A DNA stretch of 64,000 bases, taken from the NCBI RefSeq assembly GCF_010093085.1, contig NZ_MSRC01000008.1:1-64000 (forward strand). The letters are read 5' to 3'. The notes under the pieces were generated by a model. It searched no databases. It saw nothing but the letters and a program-made list of their open reading frames with translations, and had not been told where the DNA came from. Below are positions 1 through 12,441 of the stretch, piece by piece. Each line of letters begins with the position of its first letter. The stretch's first letter is position 1. A program made the position numbers and the translations under genes. The stretch is from Bacillus sp. SKDU12. GTDB taxonomy: Bacteria > Bacillota > Bacilli > Bacillales > Bacillaceae.

Positions 1-109
1 CTGACTACGCACATCACTGTACGATTTGTTTAAAACTGAATTAACAGGTACGTTTTGTCTTGTTTAGTTTTCAAAGAACTTTGTGTGCTTCTCTCGAAGC
101 GACTACTTA
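1..109 (-). other. 5' leader of an rRNA operon (rrnO-type), 16S gene outside the window
   Basis: Read on the minus strand this stretch holds the leader sequence typical of B. subtilis rrn operons, including a boxA-like element (GTTCTTTGAAAACT, about 67-80) used by NusB-type antitermination. The 16S gene would start beyond base 1 and is not visible. In B. subtilis the operon next to gyrA is rrnO, which is why I name it so; that part is knowledge, not sequence. Confidence 0.8.
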
Positions 110-138
110 ATAGTAACATTTTTAGTTAACTAGGTCAA
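110..138 (-). promoter_or_regulatory. Sigma-A promoter of the rRNA operon
   Basis: On the minus strand a -35 TTGACC (133-138) and a -10 TACTAT (110-115) are separated by exactly 17 bases. It lies just upstream of the rRNA leader, as expected for the leader-proximal rrn promoter. Confidence 0.75.
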
Positions 139-241
139 CACTTTTTTGAAAAAGTTTTACTAGCTGTAATTATGTCTTTCAAAAGACAACAGAAATGATT
201 ATACCATAATTTTTATGACTGTAAAGGACTATAATAGAAAA

Positions 242-268
242 AAAGCACAGCTATTTCAGCTGTGCTTT
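242..268 (-). terminator. Rho-independent terminator of gyrA
   Basis: An inverted repeat AAGCACAGCT / AGCTGTGCTT lies just beyond the gyrA stop codon and is followed on the minus strand by a run of T. Confidence 0.85.
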
Positions 269-271
269 CTC

Positions 272-2737
272 TTACACTTCTTCTTGTGTTTCTTCCTGCT
301 CATCTTCTTCATTTTTCTCTACTAATGCTACTGTTGCAACATGCTCTTCTTCCGCCATTCTGATAAGGCGTACACCTTGAGTGACACGTCCGGTGGTTGA
401 GATGTCATTAATGTCCATTCTAATGAGTACGCCGCTGGCAGTAATAATCATTAGATCCTCTTCACCTTTAGTAGCCTTGACTGTTACTAATTGGCCGTTG
501 TTCTCTGTGATTTTTGCTGTTTTGAGTCCTTTTCCGCCACGGCTTTGGGTTCTGTACTCTTCAGCTGGAGTTCGTTTTCCATAACCTTTTTCAGTTACGA
601 TCAGGACATGTGAGTCTTCTTCTAATATCTCCATCCCGACAACAACGTCATCATCAGTCAGGGTAATGCCTTTTACACCTGCTGCAGTTCTTCCCATTTC
701 CCTGACATCAGTTTCAAGGAAACGGATCAGCAACCCATTTTTCGTTCCGATGATCATTTGTTTTGTGCCGTCGGTCAGACGTACACCCATCAATTCATCA
801 TCCTCACGAAGGCCTAGGGCGATTAAGCCGTTATTTCGGATATTAGCAAACTGAGCAAGTGAAGTTCGTTTTGAAATCCCATGCTTTGTTGTGAAGAAAA
901 GGTAAAGATCTGCATTGAATTCAGTGACTGGAATAATCGCGTTAATCCATTCACCCTTTTCTACCTCCAGCAGGTTAATAATCGGAATTCCCTTTGCTGT
1001 TCTGCCGTATTCAGGGATTTCATACCCTTTTGCACGGTATACTTTCCCTTTGTTCGAGAAGAAGAGTATCGTGTCATGTGTTGACGTAGAGACTAAGTGC
1101 TCAACAAAATCATCTTCATTAGTCCCCATTCCCTGTACGCCTTTTCCGCCTCGTTTTTGACTGCGGTAAGTTGATGCAGGGAGACGTTTGATGTATCCAT
1201 TGTGTGTCAGAGTGACGACGATGTTCTCTCTTTCGATAAGATCTTCATCTTCGATTGTCTCTAATCCAGAAGTAACGATCTCCGTACGTCTTTCATCATT
1301 GAAACGCTCTTTGATTTCAGTAAGTTCTTCACGGATGATTTCAAGCACTTTATATTCATTTGCCAAAATGTCTTTTAGCTCTGCAATTAATTCGACTAGA
1401 GATTGGTATTCTTCTTCAATCTTTTCACGTTCCAGTCCTGTTAAACGCTGCAGTCTCATATCGAGGATTGCCTGCGCTTGCTTCTCTGTCAATGAGAATT
1501 GCTCAATTAAACCTGTTCTCGCAATTTCAGCCGTTTGAGAATTACGGATAAGAGAAATAACTGCATCGAGATGATCCAGAGCTACTCTCAAACCTTCCAG
1601 GATATGGGCTCTCGCTTCCGCTTTACGCAATTCATATGCAGTACGGCGTCTGATTACGACTTTTTGGTGGTCAAGATAATACTCCAGACATTGCTTTAAA
1701 TTCAATACCTTCGGCTGACCGTCAACAAGTGCAAGCAAGTTGATACCAAAAGATGTTTGTAATGCAGTTTGTTTGTAAAGGTTGTTTAGAATAACATTTG
1801 CATTAGCATCGCGTCTGATTTCAATGACAATTCTCATACCTGTACGATCTGACTCATCGCGAAGATCTGTGATGCCTTCTATCTTCTTGTCTCTAACAAG
1901 ATCAGCAATTTTCTCGATTAATTTTGCCTTATTTACTTGGTAAGGGAGCTCGGTAACGATAATTCTTTCTTTACCTGAAGATGTTTGTTCGATCTCAGCT
2001 TTTGCTCTGATCGTAATTGAGCCTCGGCCAGATTCATATGCTTTCCGGATACCGCTGCGTCCCAAGATTTGACCCGCAGTCGGGAAGTCAGGCCCTGGAA
2101 TGACTTCCATCAGCTCCTGGATTGTAATGTCTGGATTCTCACTGACCGCAAGTACGCCATCAATGATTTCACCAAGCTGGTGCGGAGGGATGTTTGTCGC
2201 CATACCTACCGCAATACCGGCAGCACCATTTACAAGCAGATTCGGGAACCTTGAAGGCATAACAACCGGTTCTCTTTCTGACCCGTCATAGTTGTCTTGA
2301 TAATCGATTGTGTCTTTTGTGATATCTCGAAGAATTTCCATCGAGATTTTAGACATTCTTGCTTCTGTATAACGCATAGCAGCCGCTGAGTCTCCGTCAA
2401 CAGAACCGAAGTTTCCGTGACCGTCAACGAGCATATAGCGGTAGTTGAAATCCTGCGCCATTCTGACCATAGATTCATATACCGCTGAATCACCATGCGG
2501 GTGATATTTACCGATAACTTCTCCGACGATACGCGCGGATTTTTTATAAGGCTTGTCACTCGTCATGCCTAAATCATTCATTGCGTATAAAATCCGTCTA
2601 TGAACCGGTTTTAAACCGTCACGAACATCTGGAAGAGCACGAGATACAATAACGCTCATTGCATAATCCAAGAAGGATGTACGCATTTCTTGGCTGATAT
2701 TTATTTCACGAACTTGTGGTGTGTTTTGTTCACTCAT
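272..2737 (-). CDS. gyrA: DNA gyrase subunit A
   Basis: Breakage-reunion subunit of gyrase (A2B2), which introduces negative supercoils with ATP. The 821-residue product has the usual length. The N-terminal winged-helix/tower region carries the catalytic tyrosine in AAMRYTEAR (about residue 123). The quinolone-resistance region reads [10 protein letters not shown], i.e. the unmutated Ser/Glu form. The C-terminal half shows the repeated blades of the beta-pinwheel, including the GyrA-box QKRGGKG, and ends in an acidic tail. The start at MSEQNTPQ is chosen because GGGAGG lies about 7 bases upstream; a longer frame would add eight codons. It lies downstream of gyrB on the same strand, separated by about 210 bases that include a gyrB terminator. 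Confidence 0.99.
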   Translation of the reverse strand: MSEQNTPQVREINISQEMRTSFLDYAMSVIVSRALPDVRDGLKPVHRRILYAMNDLGMTSDKPYKKSARIVGEVIGKYHPHGDSAVYESMVRMAQDFNYRYMLVDGHGNFGSVDGDSAAAMRYTEARMSKISMEILRDITKDTIDYQDNYDGSEREPVVMPSRFPNLLVNGAAGIAVGMATNIPPHQLGEIIDGVLAVSENPDITIQELMEVIPGPDFPTAGQILGRSGIRKAYESGRGSITIRAKAEIEQTSSGKERIIVTELPYQVNKAKLIEKIADLVRDKKIEGITDLRDESDRTGMRIVIEIRRDANANVILNNLYKQTALQTSFGINLLALVDGQPKVLNLKQCLEYYLDHQKVVIRRRTAYELRKAEARAHILEGLRVALDHLDAVISLIRNSQTAEIARTGLIEQFSLTEKQAQAILDMRLQRLTGLEREKIEEEYQSLVELIAELKDILANEYKVLEIIREELTEIKERFNDERRTEIVTSGLETIEDEDLIERENIVVTLTHNGYIKRLPASTYRSQKRGGKGVQGMGTNEDDFVEHLVSTSTHDTILFFSNKGKVYRAKGYEIPEYGRTAKGIPIINLLEVEKGEWINAIIPVTEFNADLYLFFTTKHGISKRTSLAQFANIRNNGLIALGLREDDELMGVRLTDGTKQMIIGTKNGLLIRFLETDVREMGRTAAGVKGITLTDDDVVVGMEILEEDSHVLIVTEKGYGKRTPAEEYRTQSRGGKGLKTAKITENNGQLVTVKATKGEEDLMIITASGVLIRMDINDISTTGRVTQGVRLIRMAEEEHVATVALVEKNEEDEQEETQEEV

Positions 2738-2907
2738 TAAAAAACCTCCCTGAAGTATCACATGAAATATGTGGGAGTAGATTGTCCATTATGACCTTCT
2801 ATACGATTTCACTATTCTCCATTATATCAATAAACTCATGATTATACACATAAAATTGCTAGAATATATAGGTGTTGCAAGCATTACTGCGTCTGATCTT
2901 TTTTAGA

Positions 2908-2944
2908 AAAAAGCCTTATTTCATAATGGAAATAAGGCTTTTTA
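2908..2944 (-). terminator. Terminator after gyrB
   Basis: The arms AAAAAGCCTTATTTC and GAAATAAGGCTTTTT form a 15-bp stem just after the gyrB stop, followed by T residues on the minus strand. Confidence 0.85.
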
Positions 2945-2947
2945 TAA

Positions 2948-4879
<1,932 letters not shown>

Positions 4880-4917
4880 CTACACTTTTCTAAACGATAT
4901 ATTCGCGATAAAAATTT

Positions 4918-5163
4918 CTAAGAATCTATTTCAAACATAAACTGCGCACGCTTTTTTAATGTACTGGAAGATAATGGAGAGTAATATATATTCTGAACTG
5001 TGACTACGATAGATTTTGGTGTGCCGTTTACGGAAGGCACCGTCTTGTGTTTCTGTTTTTTCAGAAATTCTTCAACAATAGGCGACATGTTGGCTTTGAA
5101 ATCAAAAATGCCAACAATATCTCGTGTTGAAACCACAAAGTCATCACCTAAATGAATATACAA
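4918..5163 (-). CDS. remB: Biofilm regulator RemB (YaaB/ExtA, DUF370-type)
   Basis: Small 81-residue protein starting MYIHLGDDFVV. In B. subtilis the gene between recF and gyrB encodes RemB (formerly YaaB), which affects extracellular matrix gene expression alongside RemA. No classical DNA-binding motif is visible; the N-terminal half is beta-rich and the C-terminus basic (TLKKRAQF). It follows recF by 17 bases, so it is probably cotranscribed. The name rests on position and family memory. Confidence 0.88.
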   Translation of the reverse strand: MYIHLGDDFVVSTRDIVGIFDFKANMSPIVEEFLKKQKHKTVPSVNGTPKSIVVTVQNIYYSPLSSSTLKKRAQFMFEIDS

Positions 5164-5180
5164 TTGCCCACCTCATTTCT

Positions 5181-6293
5181 TCACTTCACTAACGCACCGT
5201 CTTGCACACGAAACATTCCTGCTTGCCGTAAGGTTTCATGGTCAATGCCATCAACGCTTGTCGTGGTGACAAACGTTTGTACACGGCCTTGGATCGTATG
5301 AAGCAAGTGCGACTGGCGATAATCATCCAGCTCACTCAGTACATCATCCAATAGTAAAATGGGATATTCTCCGATTTCTTCATGGATTAGGTCAATCTCT
5401 GCCAGCTTAAGAGATAATGCTGTCGTTCGCTGCTGTCCTTGAGAACCATACGTTTGCACATCGCGTCCGTTCACATAAAAAAGGACATCGTCACGATGAG
5501 GCCCTGACAGCGTAACACCGCGCTCAATTTCTTTTTCTCTTAATTTAGAAAACGCTTCTTGATAGCTATCTCCTATTTTCGACAAGTCTTCGGGATCTGA
5601 TACCTCAAGAGTCGTATGGTATTTCAGGGTTAGCTCTTCAAGTCCTCTTGAGATGCCCGCATGAATAGGCTGCGCCCATTTTTCGAGCTGGGCTGTAAAC
5701 CGCAGTCGCTTTACGACGACTTTTGCCGCAGCTTCTATAAGCTGATCGGTCAAAACATCAAGCATCGTTCTGTCAGTTTGTTTTCTTGTTTGCAGCTGCT
5801 TCAAAAAATGATTTCGCTGGGAAAGGATTTTCTGATAAAGAGACAGATCGTGGAGGTAAACAGGAGAAACCTGTCCGATTTCCATGTCAAGAAACCGCCT
5901 TCTCACTTGAGGGCTTCCCTTTACAAGATTTAAATCTTCCGGCGCGAACATGATGGTGTTGAGGGCCCCGACATACCGGCTGAGTTTTTGCTGCTCAATA
6001 TGATTGACCTTGCCCTTTTTACCCTTTTTGGAGATGACGAGCTGCATCGGGATCGCCCCGTTTTGCTTCATCACTCTTCCCTCTATTTTAGCATAGTCTT
6101 TGTCCCATCGTATAAGTTCTTTGTCATTTGACGTCCTGTGCGATTTTGCCATGGACAAGACATAGATCGCTTCCATGAGGTTTGTTTTCCCCTGGGCGTT
6201 TTCTCCGATGATCACATTTACTTTATTTTCAAATTGAAGTTCGGCATGGTCGTAGTTGCGGTAAGATGTCAGTTCTAAGTTCTGGATATACAA
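5181..6293 (-). CDS. recF: DNA replication and repair protein RecF
   Basis: SMC-like ATPase that helps load RecA at single-strand gaps together with RecO and RecR. The 370-residue protein has Walker [16 protein letters not shown] (about residues 30-44), the ABC signature LSGPHRDD (about 271-278), and Walker [12 protein letters not shown] near residue 315. Its length is normal. It lies 15 bases after yaaA and 17 before remB on the minus strand. Confidence 0.98.
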   Translation of the reverse strand: MYIQNLELTSYRNYDHAELQFENKVNVIIGENAQGKTNLMEAIYVLSMAKSHRTSNDKELIRWDKDYAKIEGRVMKQNGAIPMQLVISKKGKKGKVNHIEQQKLSRYVGALNTIMFAPEDLNLVKGSPQVRRRFLDMEIGQVSPVYLHDLSLYQKILSQRNHFLKQLQTRKQTDRTMLDVLTDQLIEAAAKVVVKRLRFTAQLEKWAQPIHAGISRGLEELTLKYHTTLEVSDPEDLSKIGDSYQEAFSKLREKEIERGVTLSGPHRDDVLFYVNGRDVQTYGSQGQQRTTALSLKLAEIDLIHEEIGEYPILLLDDVLSELDDYRQSHLLHTIQGRVQTFVTTTSVDGIDHETLRQAGMFRVQDGALVK

Positions 6294-6308
6294 TCAGTGT
6301 CACCCGCT

Positions 6309-6524
6309 TTAATTAACGACTTGAAATGAACCAAATCCTTCAATCTCTACCACATCGCCAACATAAAGCTTTCTGCCGCGGCGGTTGTCCGGTTCGTCGT
6401 TCACAAGCACTTCATGCTCGCTTAAAAACCACTTTGCCATACCGCCTGATTGAATCACATCGGCTAATTTTAAAAATTGTCCGAGTGTAATCATCTCTGT
6501 ATCAATTGAAATCGGATTTGCCAT
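6309..6524 (-). CDS. yaaA: S4-domain RNA-binding protein YaaA (RlbA)
   Basis: A 71-residue protein with a single S4 RNA-binding fold: ITLGQFLKLADVIQSGGMAK is the helix pair and VLVNDEPDNRRGRKLYVGD the basic loop. In B. subtilis it is implicated in large-subunit ribosome assembly. The start MANPISID is supported by AGAGGT about 8 bases upstream; an in-frame ATG six codons earlier has no such site. Confidence 0.9.
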   Translation of the reverse strand: MANPISIDTEMITLGQFLKLADVIQSGGMAKWFLSEHEVLVNDEPDNRRGRKLYVGDVVEIEGFGSFQVVN

Positions 6525-6623
6525 TATATCGACCTCTTTCAAATATCACTAATATCTAATTGTACTAAAAAAAAACGAATTAGGGAAAGGGAAAACTTGT
6601 CGGAGCAGATACTGAATAGAAAA

Positions 6624-6644
6624 GCTGCCGAAAGGATCGGCAGC
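6624..6644 (-). terminator. Terminator after dnaN
   Basis: GCTGCCGA / TCGGCAGC forms an 8-bp GC-rich stem 12 bases after the dnaN stop, followed by TTTT on the minus strand. It would partly separate dnaA-dnaN from yaaA-recF. Confidence 0.75.
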
Positions 6645-6655
6645 AATGTGTCGGA

Positions 6656-7792
6656 TTAATAGGTTCTGACAGGAAGGATAAGCTGTACAATCGTTTCATC
6701 ATTCGGCGTGCGAATTAGGAAAGGTCTCATTGCACCAGTAAAGCTTACGCGTATTTCTGCTCCTTCAAGCACCTTTAGTGCATCCAGCATATATTTTGGA
6801 CTAAACGAGATATTTAATTCCTCACCTTCAATTCGATCTGCAACAATCGCTTCCACAACTTTCCCGATCTCAGGTGAGTTGGAAGAAATTTCTATGGATT
6901 CAGCTGGTTTTGCAGACAGCTTCACCACGTTGTTGCGTCCCTCTCTCGCTAAAAGAGATGCGCGATCAATCGCCTGAAGGAAATCTTTTGTGTTCACAAT
7001 CATTTCTGTTTTGCTTTCTTGCGGAATCAGGCTGGTGGTATCCGGATAATTTCCGTCCAGAAGCCGCGAGAAGAATAAAACGTTTTTCGCTTTAAACAGA
7101 ACTTGGGTTTCTGTGATAACGATATCTACAAGTTCTTGGTTGTCGTCCAAAATTTTGCTGAGCTCAGTTAAGCTTTTTCCCGGAATCACAACGTTATAAG
7201 ATCTGTCTTCTGAAATATCAAGCTTCGCTTTTCTCAAAGCAAGACGGTGGCTATCCGTCGCAGTGCATAATAATTCACTTTTCTCCACTTTCCAGTTTAC
7301 ACCTGTCAAGATAGGGCGTGTTTCTGAGGTGGACACCGCGAATACTGTTTGTCTGATTAGATTTTTCAACAAATCAGTTGGAATTTGAATCGCATGATGC
7401 TCCTCGATCTGTGGCAAATGCGGATATTCATCAGCATCAAGCCCGTTTAGATTAAATTCAGCTTTTCCTGAACGAATAATCGTTAAATATTGATTTTGGA
7501 CTTCGATTTCTACAGTTGCCATCGGCAGTTTTTTGACAATCTCACTAAAGAAGCGGGCTTGTAAAACGATGCTTCCCGGCTGTTCTATTGTGACAATTTC
7601 CTTATCTTCTTCTTCTTTCGGGATAAAGGATTCAATAGAAATATCGGAATCGCTTCCTGTAAAGGATACGCCATCATCTGATGCAACGATTTTAATACCA
7701 GTCAGAATGGGAATCGTCGTTCTAGACGAAACTGCTTTTAATACATCTTGGACACTTTCAACAAGACGATCTTTTTGAATCGTGAATTTCAT
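6656..7792 (-). CDS. dnaN: DNA polymerase III beta subunit (sliding clamp)
   Basis: Ring-shaped processivity clamp, a dimer with three clamp domains per monomer. The 378-residue product starts MKFTIQKDRL and ends with the typical clamp C-terminus (ETIVQLILPVRTY). The start is fixed by TAGGAGGA upstream of the ATG at 7792; the open frame extends further back into oriC but without a ribosome site. It is downstream of dnaA, separated by the unwinding half of oriC, as in B. subtilis. Confidence 0.99.
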   Translation of the reverse strand: MKFTIQKDRLVESVQDVLKAVSSRTTIPILTGIKIVASDDGVSFTGSDSDISIESFIPKEEEDKEIVTIEQPGSIVLQARFFSEIVKKLPMATVEIEVQNQYLTIIRSGKAEFNLNGLDADEYPHLPQIEEHHAIQIPTDLLKNLIRQTVFAVSTSETRPILTGVNWKVEKSELLCTATDSHRLALRKAKLDISEDRSYNVVIPGKSLTELSKILDDNQELVDIVITETQVLFKAKNVLFFSRLLDGNYPDTTSLIPQESKTEMIVNTKDFLQAIDRASLLAREGRNNVVKLSAKPAESIEISSNSPEIGKVVEAIVADRIEGEELNISFSPKYMLDALKVLEGAEIRVSFTGAMRPFLIRTPNDETIVQLILPVRTY

Positions 7793-7983
7793 TTTTATCC
7801 TCCTAACGGATAATGTATTAATATATATTTTATTTATAAAAAATAGTAGAAGTAATAGTAGGGCTTGTGGATTTGTGGATAAGTTGTGAAAAAGACAGGA
7901 AACACAGCCTATCCACATGTGGACAGACTGTGCATGACTGATGAAAAGTTATTCACACTTTCCCCGATTCATCCTGGGCCCTT
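7793..7983. other. oriC, dnaA-dnaN side: DnaA boxes, DnaA-trios and unwinding element
   Basis: This is the basal unwinding half of the bipartite Bacillus origin. DnaA boxes are visible at 7866-7874 (TGTGGATTT) and 7874-7882 (TGTGGATAA, perfect). They are followed by GGG and then a row of trinucleotides TAG TAG AAG TAA TAG TAG (7844-7861) matching the DnaA-trio motif, and then an AT-only tract (about 7815-7843). Further boxes are at 7909-7917 (CTATCCACA), 7918-7925 (TGTGGACA) and 7949-7957 (TTATTCACA). Known biology: DnaA loads on the two boxes, extends over the trios onto single strand, and melts the AT tract. Confidence 0.93.
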
Positions 7984-9324
7984 CTATTTGAGCTGTTCTT
8001 TAATTTCTTTTACATGCTGCTGAAGCTGTTCATCATCTGCCAGCAGTTTTGAAATTTTTTCATGTGCATGAATAACGGTTGTATGGTCACGGCCTCCAAA
8101 CTCTTCTCCGATTTTCGGAAGAGAGGAATCAGTCATTTCCCTCGATAAGTACATGGCGATTTGACGCGGGAAAGCCACTGATTTTGTCCGCTTTTTCGCT
8201 TTGAAATCCTCGAGTTTAATATTAAATTGCTGGCCTACTACCCTCTGAATTTCTTTTATCGTAATGACTTTTGGTTTGGAAGAAGGAATAATATCTTTCA
8301 GCGCCTCAGCGGCCAGATCAGCATTAATATCTTTATTAATTAAAGATGAATAAGCAACAACTCTGATTAATGCTCCTTCAAGTTCCCGAATATTGCTGTC
8401 GATTTGATTCGCAATATAAAGCATGACCTCGTTCGGAATATCGAGGCCCTCCGCTTTGGCTTTTTTTCTTAAAATTGCAATTCTCGTTTCTAAGTCAGGC
8501 GGCGTGATATCAGTAATCAGGCCCCATTCAAAGCGCGAACGCAATCTGTCTTCAAGTGTCGGAATTTCTTTTGGCGGCCGGTCACTTGAAATGACGATTT
8601 GTTTGCTTTCTTCGTGCAATGTGTTAAATGTATGGAAAAATTCTTCCTGAGTCTGTTCTTTCCCGGCTAAAAATTGAATATCATCTATCAAAAGCACATC
8701 AACATTCCGATAGCGATTGCGGAAATCTACGGCTTTATTATCCCGGATAGAGTTGATGAATTCGTTTGTAAATTTTTCAGAAGACAGATAAACCACTTTG
8801 GCAGAAGGATTATGATCTATAACATAATGGCCGATCGCATGCATTAAGTGTGTTTTCCCTAGGCCGACGCCCCCATAGATAAATAAAGGGTTGTATGCTT
8901 TCGCGGGAGCTTCCGCAACTGCGAGGGAAGCAGCGTGTGCAAATCGGTTTCCAGATCCGATGACAAAAGTATCAAAAGTATATTTTGGATTGAGCATATT
9001 TTGAGGAAAATCAGATGTATCTTCTTTGGCCTTTTTCTTCACTTGCGGTTTTGGCATAAAGTCTTCAACATCTTGATTTTGGGGAATGACAAACTTAATG
9101 CTCAATTCTTCCCCGGTTAATTCATATATAGTATCTGCAATCAGATGCAAGTATCTGGACTCCAGCCAGTCTCTGGCGAATTCATTAGGAGCCGTGATTG
9201 TCAACGTGTCTCCCTGCAGTGAGTGCGCCTTGGTTGATTTCATCCAAGTCTCAAAACTCGGTTTGCTCAATTTTTTTTCAATTTGAGCAAGGGCTTGGTT
9301 CCACAGGTCTAATATATTTTCCAT
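7984..9324 (-). CDS. dnaA: Chromosomal replication initiator DnaA
   Basis: AAA+ initiator that binds the DnaA boxes on both sides of its gene. The 446-residue protein has an N-terminal helicase/regulator-binding domain and a variable linker (about 85-105). The AAA+ core has Walker [16 protein letters not shown] (about 150-164), Walker [10 protein letters not shown] and the arginine finger region (RLRSRFEWG). The C-terminal DNA-binding domain carries the box-recognition motif [14 protein letters not shown]. Normal length and start. Confidence 0.99.
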   Translation of the reverse strand: MENILDLWNQALAQIEKKLSKPSFETWMKSTKAHSLQGDTLTITAPNEFARDWLESRYLHLIADTIYELTGEELSIKFVIPQNQDVEDFMPKPQVKKKAKEDTSDFPQNMLNPKYTFDTFVIGSGNRFAHAASLAVAEAPAKAYNPLFIYGGVGLGKTHLMHAIGHYVIDHNPSAKVVYLSSEKFTNEFINSIRDNKAVDFRNRYRNVDVLLIDDIQFLAGKEQTQEEFFHTFNTLHEESKQIVISSDRPPKEIPTLEDRLRSRFEWGLITDITPPDLETRIAILRKKAKAEGLDIPNEVMLYIANQIDSNIRELEGALIRVVAYSSLINKDINADLAAEALKDIIPSSKPKVITIKEIQRVVGQQFNIKLEDFKAKKRTKSVAFPRQIAMYLSREMTDSSLPKIGEEFGGRDHTTVIHAHEKISKLLADDEQLQQHVKEIKEQLK

Positions 9325-9435
9325 CTTTCGGCATGTCCCTCCTTTTCATATCAAATTGTTTCTTTCTCTGTTGTAGAACACAAAAAAAGAGCAAATGGCG
9401 CTGCCATTCGTACACATTAAATGTTGAAAACATAT

Positions 9436-9464
9436 AATATAGTAGATAAATAGCTTTTCGACAA
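9436..9464 (-). promoter_or_regulatory. Likely dnaA promoter
   Basis: On the minus strand TTGTCG (9459-9464) and TATATT (9436-9441) are 17 bases apart, about 110 bases before the dnaA start codon. DnaA-box-like sequences sit directly upstream, consistent with autoregulation of dnaA. Confidence 0.6.
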
Positions 9465-9760
9465 AATTCACAACTTGTGGACAACATTCTACACAAGCTG
9501 TGAGAAATCAATCCACAACTTATCCACAGTTTGTGGATAAAGAGGAAAGGTGAGATTAGTAATCAAGAGTTAAAACACAAATATAATACCAAAATAAACG
9601 AGAGCATGCAATGGTTGTTGCAATCTTATCCACAAAGCAGACAACCTGTTGAAAAAATATTGTCCACAGGGGTTGGTAATGTGAAAATGTTGTCGATAAC
9701 CTTTGTGGATATTGAAAAAAGGCAAAAAAGATATCCACATTCGTGATGTAAGAGGCAAAT
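9465..9760. other. oriC, rpmH-dnaA side: DnaA-box clusters
   Basis: Perfect boxes are at 9520-9528 (TTATCCACA), 9532-9540 (TGTGGATAA) and 9626-9634 (TTATCCACA). Near matches lie around 9475 (TTGTGGACA), 9660 (TTGTCCACA), 9704-9712 (TGTGGATAT) and 9731-9739 (ATATCCACA). This is the upstream half of the bipartite oriC. The remaining 180 bases up to rpmH contain its promoter region and no gene. Confidence 0.93.
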
Positions 9761-9939
9761 TGTTCGATTTTTTTCGATAAATTACGGAATCTGAAAAATA
9801 AGGTTTCGAAAGTTGAAAAGGTGTGGTATCCTATTATGGTTGCAGGAAATAAAAGCAATAGTGAAGTTGACAATGAATAGGTAGCACAAATATAATAAGT
9901 AAGACTGTCTTTAACAGCTATTCCTCGAGGGAGGTGTCA

Positions 9940-10077
<138 letters not shown>

Positions 10078-10107
10078 GCCACTGAATAATGTCAGTGGTC
10101 TTTTTTC
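10078..10107 (+). terminator. Terminator/attenuator between rpmH and rnpA
   Basis: GCCACTGA / TCAGTGGT stem followed by TTTTTT immediately after the rpmH stop. Because rnpA has no clear promoter of its own in the next 120 bases, it may act as a partial terminator setting the L34 to RNase P protein ratio. Confidence 0.85.
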
Positions 10108-10226
10108 ACATTATGGGAAAAGAAGTGTGATGCGGGATGGACCAGAGGATGCTCCCTGGTTCAGACGCATCTCATTTTCATAATAAATTTTATAAGTTTC
10201 TGCCAGCCAGTATCGGAGTGAGTCAT

Positions 10227-10577
10227 TTGAAGAAGCGAAATCGTTTAAAGAAAAATGAAGATTTTCAAAAAGTGTTTAAGCACGGGGTATCAGTAGCGAA
10301 CCGCCAGTTTGTCTTATATACGCTTGATCAGCCTGAAAACGATGAGCTGCGCGTCGGGCTTTCCGTCAGCAAAAAAATAGGTAACGCTGTGATGCGAAAT
10401 CGGGTCAAACGTTTGATTCGGCAGGCTTTTCTTGAAGAGAAAGAGAGACTGAAGGAAAAGGATTACATCATTATTGCCAGAAAACCAGCGAGCCAGCTGA
10501 CATTTGAGGAAACGAAAAAAAGCCTGCAGCATCTATTCAGAAAGTCTTCTTTATATAAGAAATCTTCGTCAAAGTAG
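10227..10577 (+). CDS. rnpA: Ribonuclease P protein component
   Basis: Protein subunit of RNase P, which matures tRNA 5' ends. The 116-residue, basic product carries the RNR motif region [20 protein letters not shown] that binds RNase P RNA. I place the start at a TTG codon ([10 protein letters not shown]) because GGAGTGAG lies about 7 bases upstream and this gives the family length. An ATG 30 codons earlier would add an N-terminus not found in RnpA proteins. Confidence 0.95.
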   Translation: MKKRNRLKKNEDFQKVFKHGVSVANRQFVLYTLDQPENDELRVGLSVSKKIGNAVMRNRVKRLIRQAFLEEKERLKEKDYIIIARKPASQLTFEETKKSLQHLFRKSSLYKKSSSK

Positions 10578-10721
10578 GCATTTGCCATTGCTTTCTTACA
10601 ACTTTTAAAAGCGCTTCCTTTCTGGTTGATTAGAAAAAGACACCATTTAAAACTGAAAGATGCTAAAATACATACAAGTATGCTTTGCACTTAAAGAATG
10701 TAAAGATAATTATAGGAGGAA

Positions 10722-11507
10722 ATGTTGTTGAAAAGGAGAATAGGGTTGCTATTAAGTATGGTTGGCGTATTCATGCTTTTGGCTGGATGCTCAAGTGTGA
10801 AAGAGCCGATCACTGCAGATAGTTCGCATTTTTGGGACAAGTACGTAGTATATCCATTGTCTGAGCTCATTACGTATGTAGCGAAATTGACGGGAGATAA
10901 CTATGGACTTTCAATTATTCTTGTTACCATTTTAATTCGTTTATTAATTTTACCGCTGATGATTAAGCAGCTGAGAAGTTCGAAAGCGATGCAGGCTTTA
11001 CAGCCGGAAATGCAAAAGCTTAAAGAAAAATACAGCTCAAAGGACCAAAAAACACAGCAAAAGTTACAGCAGGAAACAATGGCTTTATTCCAAAAGCATG
11101 GCGTGAATCCACTGGCGGGTTGTTTCCCGATTTTAATCCAGATGCCGATTTTAATTGGATTTTATCATGCGATCATGAGAACACAGGCGATCTCGGAGCA
11201 TAGTTTCTTATGGTTTGACTTAGGAGAAAAAGACCCTTACTATATCCTTCCTATCGTTGCAGGTGTCGCTACATTTGTTCAGCAGAAACTGATGATGGCG
11301 GGCAATGCGCAGCAAAATCCGCAAATGGCAATGATGCTTTGGATTATGCCAATCATGATTATCGTATTTGCGGTCAACTTCCCGGCGGCACTTTCTCTTT
11401 ATTGGGTAGTCGGCAACTTATTTATGATTGCACAGACTTTCCTCATTAAAGGACCAGATTTGAAAAAAAATTCTGAGCCGCAAAAAGACGGAGGAAAGAA
11501 AAAGTGA
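10722..11507 (+). CDS. spoIIIJ: Membrane protein insertase SpoIIIJ (YidC1/OxaA1)
   Basis: YidC/Oxa1 family insertase, also needed in the forespore for activation of SigG. The 261-residue product has a lipoprotein signal with lipobox LLAGC (Cys about 23) and a periplasmic stub. A first conserved helix carries the substrate-groove arginine ([11 protein letters not shown]), followed by a charged coiled hairpin ([18 protein letters not shown]) and further transmembrane segments. The basic tail ends in KDGGKKK. It overlaps the next gene by 4 bases, indicating translational coupling. Confidence 0.97.
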   Translation: MLLKRRIGLLLSMVGVFMLLAGCSSVKEPITADSSHFWDKYVVYPLSELITYVAKLTGDNYGLSIILVTILIRLLILPLMIKQLRSSKAMQALQPEMQKLKEKYSSKDQKTQQKLQQETMALFQKHGVNPLAGCFPILIQMPILIGFYHAIMRTQAISEHSFLWFDLGEKDPYYILPIVAGVATFVQQKLMMAGNAQQNPQMAMMLWIMPIMIIVFAVNFPAALSLYWVVGNLFMIAQTFLIKGPDLKKNSEPQKDGGKKK

Positions 11508-12130
11508 GGAATGTGACTGCTGCAGGGCGAAATGTCGATGAAGCAGTACAGTCCGGACTGAAAGAGCTGGAATTAACGAAGGATAAGGTGGAAATTACCG
11601 TTATTGAAGAGGGAAACAAAGGATTTCTCGGTATTTTCGGAAAAAAGCCTGCGGTCGTAAAGCTAGTTGAAAAGATTGATCCGATTCAGCAAGCGAAGTC
11701 TTATCTTCAAACGATTGCCGAAGCGATTGCCGGAAAGTCTGATGTGACTGTTCAAGAAAGCAGGAAGACAGTGAGTTTTCATATAACAGGTGAAAAAGCG
11801 GCATTGTTGATTGGGAAAAGAGGACAAACCTTAAATGCCCTTGAAACGTTGACACAGCTTGCCCTTAACCGTTATCCAGGCCAATATAAAAATGTCATAG
11901 TAGATGCAGAAAACTATCGGCTAAAAAGAAAAGATACACTGAGTCAGCTGGCCATCAGGCTTGCAGATCAGGTTCTAAAAACGAAAAAAGCAGTTCATCT
12001 TGAACCGATGCCGTCCAGTGAAAGAAAAATCATTCATGATACTCTTTCTGGATATGCGAATCACGAGATCAAAACATATTCAATGGGTGAAGGTGAAAAT
12101 CGTCATCTCGTTATTTCCCATAAAAGATAG
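11504..12130 (+). CDS. jag: RNA-binding protein Jag (KhpB/EloR)
   Basis: A 208-residue protein with an N-terminal Jag domain ([19 protein letters not shown]), then a KH-II domain with the loop [13 protein letters not shown] and an R3H domain near the C-terminus ([24 protein letters not shown]). The start is a GTG overlapping the spoIIIJ stop. Relatives bind RNA with KhpA and affect cell elongation and division. A terminator follows directly. Confidence 0.96.
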   Translation: MRNVTAAGRNVDEAVQSGLKELELTKDKVEITVIEEGNKGFLGIFGKKPAVVKLVEKIDPIQQAKSYLQTIAEAIAGKSDVTVQESRKTVSFHITGEKAALLIGKRGQTLNALETLTQLALNRYPGQYKNVIVDAENYRLKRKDTLSQLAIRLADQVLKTKKAVHLEPMPSSERKIIHDTLSGYANHEIKTYSMGEGENRHLVISHKR

Positions 12131-12133
12131 CAT

Positions 12134-12172
12134 AAAACCGAAGTCCGGTAAAAAGCGGATTTCGGTTTTTTT
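12134..12172 (+). terminator. Terminator after jag
   Basis: AAAACCGAAGTCCG / CGGATTTCGGTTTT with a long T run ends the rpmH-rnpA-spoIIIJ-jag unit. Confidence 0.9.
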
Positions 12173-12284
12173 GTTTGAAAAAATACTATTTTGCCTAGTA
12201 ATATCAAGCTTTTGGTCGTTATGTTTTTTTCTTTTAAAGTGTATCCTGTTGATAAAAAGGAAAGTCAGGAAATAAAATTAATTG

Positions 12285-12342
12285 TTATTCACATGTGGAT
12301 AAGTTAAAGTAATAGGAGGCGAATTCCCTATTCTGTGGATAA
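12285..12342. promoter_or_regulatory. DnaA-box cluster upstream of mnmE
   Basis: TTATTCACA (12285-12293) abuts TGTGGATAA (12294-12302), and another perfect TGTGGATAA is at 12334-12342. In B. subtilis the jag-mnmE (thdF) gap is one of the few DnaA-box clusters outside oriC thought to titrate or respond to DnaA. The rest of this 311-base gap is AT-rich and should hold the mnmE promoter. Confidence 0.85.
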
Positions 12343-12441
12343 CACATCTTCCACTTCGAACCAAACTATGTTATCTTTTAGTTTTGGCATAATAAAATTT
12401 TTTTATATAGATGAAAGATTAAGTAAAGAGAGGTGAACAGC

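Noticed and set aside
9531-9873. Open frames of 60-105 codons on both strands in oriC
   Set aside because: They overlap the DnaA-box clusters, have no ribosome sites and their composition follows the box repeats.
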